From Plantactinospora sp. KBS50 (lineage in GTDB: Bacteria; Actinomycetota; Actinomycetes; Mycobacteriales; Micromonosporaceae): 64,000 nt of DNA. The stretch spans positions 2,601,001 through 2,665,000 of the forward strand of contig NZ_CP022961.1 of NCBI RefSeq assembly GCF_002285795.1. The letters run 5' to 3'. A program made the translations under genes and the position numbers. A model generated the notes under the pieces. The model did no database searches. It saw only the letters and a program-made list of their open reading frames with translations, and was not told the DNA's origin. Below are positions 57,005 to 64,000 of this stretch, one piece after another (within the stretch, counting starts at the first letter, position 1; each line of letters begins with the position of its first letter).

Positions 57005-59902
57005 ATGACACGGTCCGACGCCCCCGGTCCGGCCCGACCCGACACCCCGGCGGACGATTCCGACGCCCGGTCGAAAGAGCCCACCGCGTCCCAGGACGAA
57101 TCCGGCACGTCCGGCGACGACTCCGAAACCACCCCGGACGGCCCCGCCGCGACCTCGGACGGCGCGACTCCGGACGGCGCGACCCCGGCTGCTGCGACCC
57201 CGGATGCCGCGACCCCGGGCGGCGGCCGGCGACCCCGGCGCTGGCGGCGCCGGCTGGCCCGGGTGGCGATCTCGGTCGTCGCGGTCGCGCTGGTGCTCGC
57301 GCTGGTCGCCACCGGCCTGGTCATCTGGTCGGTCCGGCGGGCCTTTCCGGAGTACGGCGGCAGCCTGTCGCTGCCCGGCCTCGGCGCGCCGGTGACCGTG
57401 CTGCGGGACGCGCACGGCATCCCGCAGCTCTACGCGCACACCGAGGAGGACCTGTTCCGGGCGCAGGGCTACGCGCACGCCCAGGAGCGGTTCTGGGAGA
57501 TGGACTTCCGCCGGCACGTGACGGCCGGCCGGCTCGCCGAACTGTTCGGCCCGTCGCAGTTGGAGACCGACACGTACATCCGCACCCTGGGCTGGCGGCG
57601 GGTGGCCGAGCAGGAGTGGGCGCTGATCTCGCCGGACAGCCGGCGCTACCTCACCGCGTACGCCGACGGGGTGAACGCGTACCTGGTGGCCCAGGGGGTG
57701 CTGGCCGATCCGGCCGCCGCCGACGGCGCGCCGAGCGGGTCGGTCAGCCTGGAGTACACGCTGCTGGGGCTGCTCAACCGGGGCCACCGGATCGAGCGCT
57801 GGGAACCGGTGGACAGCCTCGCCTGGCTCAAGGCGATGGCCTGGGACCTGCGCGGCAACATGTCCAGCGAGCTGGATCGGGCCAACCTCTACGGCCAGGG
57901 TCTGAGCCTGGCGCAGATCGACCAGCTCTACCCGACGTACCCGTACGAACGGAACCGGACGATCGTGCCGGCCTCCGGTGGCACCGGCGGCACCGGCGGC
58001 GGCGTCCCGGCCGAGCCCGCGGGGGACCGCCCGCCGTACCCGGCCAGCACCGCGGCCGTCGCGGCGCCGGCGCTGGCGGCGGCCCGGAACCTGGCCGCCG
58101 GCCTGCCGAACCTGCTCGGACCGGACGGCGAGGGCATCGGCTCGAACTCGTTCGTGCTCGCCGGCTCGCGGACCACGACCGGCGCGCCGATCCTGGCCAA
58201 CGATCCGCACCTCGGGCCGTCGCTGCCGGGAATCTGGATGCAGATGGGCCTGCACTGCGACTGCGGGTACGCCGCGGCCGGCTACACCTTCTCCGGGATG
58301 CCCGGCGTGGTGATCGGGCACAACGACCGGCTGGCCTGGGGGTTCACCAACCTCGACCCGGACGTCACCGATCTCTACCTGGAGCGCGTGGACGGCGACC
58401 GCTACCTCGTGGACGGGGCGTGGCGACCGCTGCGCGAGCGGACCGAGACGATCCGGGTGGCCGGCGCGACGCCCGTGACGATCACGGTCCGGGAGACCGG
58501 GCACGGACCGCTGCTGTCCGACGCGTCCGAGCCGCTGCGCGCCATCGCCGCCACCCCGCCGCCGACCGAACCGGCCGGCCGCGCCCCCGCCGACCAGGCC
58601 GGCGCCGGCCCGTCGCCGACCGGCGGCGCCGGACCGGCACCGGCCGCCGCGGCGCCGACCGGACCGGTCACGGCGGTGGCGCTGCGCTGGACGGCACTGG
58701 ACCCGGGCCGCACCATGGACGCGGTGTTCGCGATCAACCGGGCCACCGACCCGGCGACGCTGCGGCAGGCCGCCGCGCTGTTCGAGGTGCCGGCGCAGAA
58801 CATCGTGTACGCCACGGTGGACGGCCGGATCGGCTACCAGGCGCCCGGGCGGATCCCGGTCCGCGGCGCCGGTGACGGCCGCTGGCCGGCGCCCGGCTGG
58901 GACTCCCGGTACGACTGGCGCGGGTTCATCCCGTTCGCCGAGCTGCCCGCGGTGAGCGACCCGCCGGACGGGGCGATCGTGACGGCCAACCAGGCGGTGG
59001 TCGGCCCGGCGTACCCCGGGCTGCTCACCATGGACTGGACGGCCGGCTACCGGTCGCAGCGGATCAACGAGCTGCTCGCGGCGGCCCCGAAGCACTCGGT
59101 GCAGGACGTGTCCCGGATCCAGTTCGACAGCCGTAACCCGGTCGCCGCCGACCTGGTGCCCGAACTGCTCGCCGCGCCCCTGGACGGCCCGGCCGTGGAG
59201 GCCCGGGACCTGCTGCGCGACTGGGACGGCCAGCAGCCGGACACCGGCCCGGACGGCTCGGCGCAGGCCCACTCGTCCGCGGCGGCCGCGTACTTCAACG
59301 CGGTCTGGCGGCACCTGCTGCTGCGGACCTTCGACGAGGTGCCGGCCGGCTCGCCACCGGACGGCGGCGAGCGGTGGTTCCAGATCGTCACCGGGCTCGC
59401 CCCGAACTCGCCGTGGTGGGACGACCGGTCCACGCCGGCCGTCGAGGACCGCACCGCCATGCTCACGGCGGCGCTGCGGGACGGGTACGCGGAACTGGCC
59501 GACCGGCTCGGCGACCACCCGGCGAAGTGGCGCTGGGGCGACCTGCACACCCTCACCCTGCGCAACCAGTCGTACGGCAGTTCCGGCATCGGCCCGGTGG
59601 AGTGGCTGTTCAACGCCGGCCCCTACCGCACCTCCGGCGGGAAGGGCCTGGTCAACGCGACCGGCTGGAACGCCGGGCAGGGCTACGAGGTGAACTGGGT
59701 CCCGTCCATGCGCATGATCGTGGACCTGGGCGACCTGGACCGGTCCCGCTGGGTGGACCTGGCCGGGGTGTCCGGGCACGCGTTCGGCCCGCACTACACC
59801 GACCAGGTGCCGCTGTGGCGCACCGGCGCGACGCTGCCGATGCCCTGGAACCGGCCCGCGGTCGAGGCGGCGGCGAAGCACCGGCAGACCCTCGTACCCT
59901 GA
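57005..59902 (+). CDS. Membrane-anchored penicillin acylase-family Ntn hydrolase
   Basis: 965 residues. A Ser/Thr/Asp-rich cytoplasmic N-terminus (1-75), RRPRRWRRRLAR and one transmembrane helix (about 88-108) precede an acylase domain facing outward. It starts with VTVLRDAHGIPQLYAHTEEDLFRAQGYAHAQ in parts (DAHGIPQLYAHT; AQGYAHAQERFWEMD). The expected self-cleavage site is GEGIG before Ser380 (SNSFVLAGSRT), whose Ser becomes the N-terminal nucleophile of the beta chain; HNDRLAWGFTN and NWVPSMRMIVDLG-type segments follow. Related enzymes cleave beta-lactams or acyl-homoserine lactones; the natural substrate is unknown. A TAGGAT -10 box ends eight bases before the ATG. Confidence 0.9.
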   Translation: MTRSDAPGPARPDTPADDSDARSKEPTASQDESGTSGDDSETTPDGPAATSDGATPDGATPAAATPDAATPGGGRRPRRWRRRLARVAISVVAVALVLALVATGLVIWSVRRAFPEYGGSLSLPGLGAPVTVLRDAHGIPQLYAHTEEDLFRAQGYAHAQERFWEMDFRRHVTAGRLAELFGPSQLETDTYIRTLGWRRVAEQEWALISPDSRRYLTAYADGVNAYLVAQGVLADPAAADGAPSGSVSLEYTLLGLLNRGHRIERWEPVDSLAWLKAMAWDLRGNMSSELDRANLYGQGLSLAQIDQLYPTYPYERNRTIVPASGGTGGTGGGVPAEPAGDRPPYPASTAAVAAPALAAARNLAAGLPNLLGPDGEGIGSNSFVLAGSRTTTGAPILANDPHLGPSLPGIWMQMGLHCDCGYAAAGYTFSGMPGVVIGHNDRLAWGFTNLDPDVTDLYLERVDGDRYLVDGAWRPLRERTETIRVAGATPVTITVRETGHGPLLSDASEPLRAIAATPPPTEPAGRAPADQAGAGPSPTGGAGPAPAAAAPTGPVTAVALRWTALDPGRTMDAVFAINRATDPATLRQAAALFEVPAQNIVYATVDGRIGYQAPGRIPVRGAGDGRWPAPGWDSRYDWRGFIPFAELPAVSDPPDGAIVTANQAVVGPAYPGLLTMDWTAGYRSQRINELLAAAPKHSVQDVSRIQFDSRNPVAADLVPELLAAPLDGPAVEARDLLRDWDGQQPDTGPDGSAQAHSSAAAAYFNAVWRHLLLRTFDEVPAGSPPDGGERWFQIVTGLAPNSPWWDDRSTPAVEDRTAMLTAALRDGYAELADRLGDHPAKWRWGDLHTLTLRNQSYGSSGIGPVEWLFNAGPYRTSGGKGLVNATGWNAGQGYEVNWVPSMRMIVDLGDLDRSRWVDLAGVSGHAFGPHYTDQVPLWRTGATLPMPWNRPAVEAAAKHRQTLVP

Positions 59903-59951
59903 GCCGAAGGTCCGCCGCCGCGGCGCCGGCCGGGTGTGCTTTGCTGGTGGC

Positions 59952-60569
59952 GTGTCCGACGCCCGGCCGGTCGATCTCGCGGCGCTGCTGGCCGGACCGG
60001 TCGAGCCTGCGGCGCGCGGACTGCTCGGCGCCCGGCTGAGCGCCGGCGGCGTCACGGTCCGGATCACCGAGGTCGAGGCGTACGCGGGCTCGGGCGGCGA
60101 TCCCGCCTCGCACGCCCACCGCGGGCCGACCCGGCGCAACCGGGTGATGTTCGGGCCGCCCGGACACGCGTACCTCTACTTCACCTACGGCATGCACTGG
60201 TGCATGAACGTGGTGACCGGCCCGGCCGGGGAGGCGTCGGCGGTGCTGCTGCGCGCCGGTGCGGTGGTCGACGGCCTGGCCACGGCCCGGGACCGCCGGC
60301 CGGCCGTACGCCGGGACGTGGAACTGGCCCGCGGCCCGGCCCGGCTCTGTTCGGCGCTCGGCCTCGACGGCGCCGCGTACGGGGCGTACCTGCTGGCCGA
60401 CGGCCCGGTCCGGCTGGCGGAGCCGGTGGAGCCGGTGGACCCCACGGCCGTGGCCGCCGGCCCGCGGGTCGGGGTGACCGGCGCGCACGACCTACCGTGG
60501 CGGTTCTGGCTGGCCGGCGACCCGACGGTCAGCGCGTACCGCCGGCACGTGCCACGCCGCCGTCCCTGA
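59952..60569 (+). CDS. mpg: 3-methyladenine DNA glycosylase (AAG/MPG type)
   Basis: 205 residues of the monofunctional alkyladenine glycosylase family: ITEVEAYAGSGGDPASHA with the catalytic Glu, RGPTRRNRVMFGPPGHAYLY in two parts (TRRNRVMFG; GHAYLYFTYGMH), CMNVV, and ARGPARLCSALG. Excises alkylated purines. GTG 59952 is chosen; it directly follows a TTTGCT -10-like element by six bases (leaderless). The frame is open to 59934. Confidence 0.92.
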   Translation: MSDARPVDLAALLAGPVEPAARGLLGARLSAGGVTVRITEVEAYAGSGGDPASHAHRGPTRRNRVMFGPPGHAYLYFTYGMHWCMNVVTGPAGEASAVLLRAGAVVDGLATARDRRPAVRRDVELARGPARLCSALGLDGAAYGAYLLADGPVRLAEPVEPVDPTAVAAGPRVGVTGAHDLPWRFWLAGDPTVSAYRRHVPRRRP

Positions 60570-60773
60570 CCGGCGTCGCTCCCGACCGGCGCCGTCCCCC
60601 ACCGGCGGCCGTCGCTGACGAAGCCGCCGCCGCCGACCGGCGGCGTCCCTGCGGACGCGGCCCGACTGTGTGCCGCGCCGGCGGAACGGATTTGCCGTCG
60701 AGCGCACTCGAACTCATACCGTGGGCGGGATGGTCGGGCGCCGCGCACGGCGGCGCCGCGAGAAGGAGGCACG

Positions 60774-61751
60774 ATGCGTACCGTCGCACTCGGCAGCCAG
60801 GGTCTGCGGGTCTCGGCTCAGGGACTGGGCTGCATGGGGATGAGCCAGTCGTACGGGCCGGCCGACGACACCTCGTCGATCGCGACCCTGCACCGGGCGC
60901 TGGAACTCGGCGTCACCCTGCTGGACACCGCGAACGTCTACGGCGAGTTGGGGATCTACGGCTTCGGCGCCAACGAGCGGCTGCTCGGGTACGCCCTGCG
61001 GGGCCGGCGCGACGAGGTGGTGCTGGCCACCAAGGTCGGGATCCGGGGCATCGACCGGGCGGACGGCAGCACCCGGTTCCGCCTCGGCGCCGACCCCGAC
61101 TACGTCCGGCGGGCCTGCGACGAGTCGCTGACCCGGTTGGGCATGGAGCACATCGACCTGTACTACCTGCACCGGGTCGACCCGGACACCCCGATCGAGG
61201 AGACCGTGTCCGCGCTGGCCGGGCTCGTCGAGGCCGGCAAGGTGCGCTACCTGGGGCTGTCCGAGGTGACGGCCGAGGAGTTGGAGCGGGCACACGCCGT
61301 ACACCCGATCACCGCCGTGCAGAGCGAGTGGTCGCTGTGGACCCGCGGCGTCGAGGAGTCGGTGGTGCCGGCGGCGCGGCGGCTGGGTGTCGGTCTCGTG
61401 CCGTTCTCGCCGCTGGGCCGCGGCTTCCTCACCGGGGCGCTGAGCGCCGGGCAGGAGTTCGCCGCCGACGACTTCCGGCGGACCAATCCACGGTTCGCGG
61501 CCGACGCGCTGGCCGCCAACCAGCGCCTCGTGGACGTGGTGCGGCAGATCGCCGCCGAGCGGGAGGTGCTTCCCGGCCAGGTGGCGCTGGCCTGGGTGCA
61601 CGCGCAGGGCGAGGACGTGGTGCCGATCCCCGGCACCAAGCGGGTGAGCTACCTGGAACAGAACGTGGCCGCCGCCGACCTGCGGCTGGACGCGGCCGAC
61701 CTGGCCCGGCTGGACCGGCTCGCCGAGCAGACCGTGGGCGCCCGGTACTGA
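60774..61751 (+). CDS. Aldo/keto reductase
   Basis: 325-residue TIM-barrel NADPH-dependent reductase close to the AKR13/YajO-like group. [14 protein letters not shown] [12 protein letters not shown], the catalytic tetrad residues in LLDTANVYG (Asp, Tyr) and ATKVG (Lys), [10 protein letters not shown] (His), and [14 protein letters not shown] for cofactor phosphate binding. AAGGAGG is seven bases before the ATG. Substrate unknown. Confidence 0.92.
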   Translation: MRTVALGSQGLRVSAQGLGCMGMSQSYGPADDTSSIATLHRALELGVTLLDTANVYGELGIYGFGANERLLGYALRGRRDEVVLATKVGIRGIDRADGSTRFRLGADPDYVRRACDESLTRLGMEHIDLYYLHRVDPDTPIEETVSALAGLVEAGKVRYLGLSEVTAEELERAHAVHPITAVQSEWSLWTRGVEESVVPAARRLGVGLVPFSPLGRGFLTGALSAGQEFAADDFRRTNPRFAADALAANQRLVDVVRQIAAEREVLPGQVALAWVHAQGEDVVPIPGTKRVSYLEQNVAAADLRLDAADLARLDRLAEQTVGARY

Positions 61752-61759
61752 CGGAGCCG

Positions 61760-61792
61760 GCGGCGGCACCGGATGCGATCCGGTGCCGCCGC
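61760..61792 (+). terminator. Terminator hairpin after the aldo/keto reductase gene
   Basis: A 14-bp perfect stem (GCGGCGGCACCGGA and complement) with a TGCGA loop starts nine bases after the stop. No T-tract. Confidence 0.75.
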
Positions 61793-61915
61793 GTGCACCC
61801 GGCGCCCCGCAATCTCCTTGGTCGGCTTCGGGATTCGCCGTCCGTGCGGCTGGGCATTGCCAGGCTGACGGACGGCGTACCGGGGGACCCGGCCCGGCGG
61901 TGAGGAGACGAAGCG

Positions 61916-63373
61916 GTGCAGACCTGGATGCAGCTCGCCCTGGTCGGCGTGCTGGTGATCGTCAATGCTGCCTTCGCCGGCAGCGAGATGGCCCTGGTCT
62001 CGCTGCGGGAGAGCCAGCTCCAGCGGCTGGAACGCACCAGCCGCTCGGGCCGGGTGCTGGCCCGGCTGGCGACGGACCCGAACCGCTTCCTGGCCACCAT
62101 CCAGATCGGCATCACGCTCGCCGGCTTCCTCGCCTCGGCGGCCGCCGCGGTGTCGCTGGCGAAGCCCCTCGTACCGCTGCTGGGAGTGCTCGGCGAGGCC
62201 GCCCAGCCGGTCGCCGTCATCCTGGTGACGCTGGCGTTGACCTTCGTCACCCTGGTCTTCGGCGAACTGGCCCCGAAACGGATCGCCATGCAGCGGGCCG
62301 AGGGCTGGGCCCTGGTCGTCGCCCGCCCGCTGGACCTGCTGGCGAGCCTCTCCCGGCCGGTCGTCTGGGCGCTGGGCCGCACGACCGACCTCGCGGTACG
62401 GCTCGCCGGGGTCGACCCGCGGCAGCAGCGGGACGAGATCAGCCCGGACGAGCTGCGGGAGATCGTCACGAATCACCACGGCCTGACGGTGGAGCAGCAG
62501 ACCATCATCGCGGGCGCCGTGGAGATCGCCGAACGGCAGCTCCGGGCGGTCCTGGTGCCCCGGCTGGAGGTGTTCTGCCTGGACAGCGGCACCTCAGCGG
62601 AGGCCGCCCGGATCGTCCTGGCGGCCTCGGGCAACTCCCGGGCGCCGGTGGTCCGGCACGGCATGCTCGACGACGCGGTCGGCGTCGTGCACCTGCGGGA
62701 CCTGGTCGGCGTACCCGACGAGCGGCCGGTGGACGACTACGCCCGGCCGCCGCTGCTGCTGCCGGACTCGCTGCCGGTGGTGGCGGCGCTGCGCCGGTTC
62801 AAGGCCGAACGGCAGCACATCGCCCTGGTGGTGGACGAGCGGGGCGCGGTCGACGGCATCGTCACCCTGGAGGACGTGCTGGAGGAGATCGTCGGGGAGA
62901 TCTACGACGAGACGGACCGGGACGTCCGCGGGGTACGCGCCGAACCGGACGGCGCGATGCTGGTGCCCGGCACGTTCCCCGTGCACGACCTGCCGGACAT
63001 CGGCGTCGAACTGTCCGCCCGCCCGGCCGGGGACTACACCACGATCGCCGGACTCATCCTGGCCAGGCTCGGCCGGATCCCCACCGAACCGGGCGAGACG
63101 CTGGCCGTCGACGGCTGGAACCTCCAGGTCGAGGCCGTGGCCCACCACGCGATCACCCGGGTACGGCTGCGCCGCGCCGACCCGTCGAACGCGCAGGCGC
63201 CGACCGGAAGCGGTGACCCGACCGCGGACCCTGGCACCGACCCTGGCACCGACCCGAGCACCGACCGGGTCACCGACCCGGAGCCGGACCGGCTCAGCCG
63301 AGCTGTTCCGCGGACGGAAGGTTCTGCAACCGGACCTGGCCGCGAGACACCAGCCGGCCGGCCGTATCGGTGA
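61916..63373 (+). CDS. CNNM/CorC-family membrane protein with CBS pair
   Basis: 485 residues. A DUF21/CNNM transmembrane domain (about 1-190: VLVIVNAAFAGSEMALVSL, FGELAPKRIAMQ) is followed by paired CBS domains (about 205-330: RAPVVRHGMLDDAVGVVH, HIALVVDERGAVDGIVTLED) and a CorC_HlyC domain (about 340-420). Family members are linked to Mg2+ or Co2+ extrusion; the haemolysin name is historical. The C-terminal 50 residues are DPGTDPGT repeats and overlap the 3' end of the convergent thioesterase gene by 80 bases. GTG start after GAGGAG. Confidence 0.9.
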   Translation: MQTWMQLALVGVLVIVNAAFAGSEMALVSLRESQLQRLERTSRSGRVLARLATDPNRFLATIQIGITLAGFLASAAAAVSLAKPLVPLLGVLGEAAQPVAVILVTLALTFVTLVFGELAPKRIAMQRAEGWALVVARPLDLLASLSRPVVWALGRTTDLAVRLAGVDPRQQRDEISPDELREIVTNHHGLTVEQQTIIAGAVEIAERQLRAVLVPRLEVFCLDSGTSAEAARIVLAASGNSRAPVVRHGMLDDAVGVVHLRDLVGVPDERPVDDYARPPLLLPDSLPVVAALRRFKAERQHIALVVDERGAVDGIVTLEDVLEEIVGEIYDETDRDVRGVRAEPDGAMLVPGTFPVHDLPDIGVELSARPAGDYTTIAGLILARLGRIPTEPGETLAVDGWNLQVEAVAHHAITRVRLRRADPSNAQAPTGSGDPTADPGTDPGTDPSTDRVTDPEPDRLSRAVPRTEGSATGPGRETPAGRPYR

Positions 63374-63698
63374 TCTCGACCTGCCACAGCTGCTGCGACC
63401 GGCCCCGGTGCACCGGCGAGGCGACGGCGGTCAGCTCACCCTCGCGGACCGCCCGCAGGAAGTCCGTGTGGTTGCTCACCCCCACCACGTTCCCCCGGTC
63501 GCCGAACCACATGGCCGCGCCGACGCTCGCGGCGGTCTCCACCACCGAGGCGTACACGCCGCCGTGCTGGATGCCGTACGGCTGGTGCAGCTCCGGACGG
63601 ACCCGCCAGCGGATCACCACCCGGTCCGGCGTGCTCTCCTGGAACTCCAGGCCGAGCAGCGTCACGAAGCCGCCGGTCGTCACCTCGGACTTCTCCAT
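63294..63698 (-). CDS. PaaI-type hotdog thioesterase
   Basis: 134 residues. Single hotdog domain with the HGGVYASVVETAAS helix (catalytic acidic residue) and GVSNHTDFLRAV. Hydrolyses acyl-CoA thioesters; the substrate cannot be told, though this subgroup resembles DHNA-CoA/phenylacetyl-CoA thioesterases. Convergent with and overlapping the CNNM gene, divergent from tyrS. Confidence 0.88.
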   Translation of the reverse strand: MEKSEVTTGGFVTLLGLEFQESTPDRVVIRWRVRPELHQPYGIQHGGVYASVVETAASVGAAMWFGDRGNVVGVSNHTDFLRAVREGELTAVASPVHRGRSQQLWQVEITDTAGRLVSRGQVRLQNLPSAEQLG

Positions 63699-63811
63699 AC
63701 CCGGCCCCCAATGGCCTCGTGCGGATCTTCCCCGGCCAGCCTAGGGCCGGACGCCCGGCGGGATCGAAACCGGGTACGACCGCCCGCTCGGGATGGGGGA
63801 GAATGCCCTGC

Positions 63812-64000
63812 GTGACCGACAGCGACCTTTCTCCCGCCGCGTCCGGCGGTGACCCTTCCCCCGCCGGTGACCCGTCCCCCGTCGCGGGCGGCGGCGGCCT
63901 CCTCGACGACCTCCGGTGGCGCGGGCTGATCAGCGACTCGACCGGCCTCGACGAGTTCGGTGAACTCCTGGCCGGCGGCCCGGTCACGTTCTATGTGGGC
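63812..64000 (+). CDS. tyrS: Tyrosyl-tRNA synthetase (3' part outside window)
   Basis: The first 63 codons. After a Ser/Pro/Gly-rich extension (MTDSDLSPAASGGDPSP) the sequence reads LLDDLRWRGLISDST and GPVTFYVG, the conserved N-terminus of TyrRS leading to the HIGH-type motif. The longer N-terminus is typical of actinobacteria. A GAGAAT -10 box (63799-63804) ends seven bases before the GTG, so the mRNA is probably leaderless. Confidence 0.9.
   Translation, partial: MTDSDLSPAASGGDPSPAGDPSPVAGGGGLLDDLRWRGLISDSTGLDEFGELLAGGPVTFYVG

Overview
This window is chromosomal DNA of a high-GC actinomycete, most likely a Micromonosporaceae member (Micromonospora/Salinispora/Actinoplanes relatives). The evidence is the very high GC, GTG starts, many 4-base ATGA/GTGA gene overlaps, the coaBC-metK-priA-def-fmt-rsmB order, a long-form hisG, and an argCJBDFRGH operon. 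No plasmid, phage, insertion sequence, CRISPR array, tRNA or rRNA gene was seen.

Layout. 1-7.4 kb: coaBC (5' end cut off), metK, priA, def, fmt, rsmB. 7.4-9.6 kb: a 54-bp tandem repeat and two paralogous septum-formation-type lipoproteins on the minus strand. 9.8-17.3 kb: rpe, a receiver-GGDEF regulator, then an FMN riboswitch driving ribD-ribE-pnuC-like transporter-ribBA-ribH, followed by hisE-hisG. 17.5-24.4 kb: a PH-domain membrane protein, infC-rpmI-rplT with a structured leader and an apparent AUC start codon, a SpoU-type rRNA methyltransferase, pheS-pheT. 24.5-26.7 kb: an Rrf2 regulator divergent from an NmrA-like oxidoreductase, and a TrmB/LuxR-type regulator.

27.0-46.1 kb is the accessory heart of the window: a complete-looking RiPP biosynthetic cluster. 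It has an AfsR/SARP regulator, an RRE/E1-like cyclodehydratase partner, two paralogous YcaO cyclodehydratases that both end in PHPFP, a SagB-type azoline dehydrogenase, a split LanB dehydratase (glutamylation and elimination proteins), a PqqD-like/M50 membrane protease and an ABC-2 exporter. A convergent 58-residue precursor peptide has a 22-residue core of which 20 residues are Cys, Ser or Thr. Only one SpaB_C-type protein is present, so the genes predict a heavily azole- and dehydroamino acid-decorated peptide but do not clearly supply a separate pyridine synthase. The product may therefore be linear or cyclised in an unusual way. An M20 amidohydrolase is divergent from the precursor.

46.2-55.0 kb: a small membrane protein and argC-J-B-D-F-R-G-H behind a promoter with an ARG box and a perfect 24-bp palindrome. 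55.4-64 kb: a D,D-carboxypeptidase, a membrane-anchored penicillin-acylase-type Ntn hydrolase, 3-methyladenine DNA glycosylase, an aldo/keto reductase, a CNNM/CorC-type CBS protein, a hotdog thioesterase and the start of tyrS.

Four genes (priA, ribE, the E1-like RiPP gene and argH) each appear to lack exactly one base inside or beside a short G or C run. Because three of them are normally important or essential housekeeping genes, the common explanation is probably assembly error rather than four pseudogenes. Many genes have a TANNNT-like -10 box ending about 6-8 bases before the start codon, indicating frequent leaderless transcripts.
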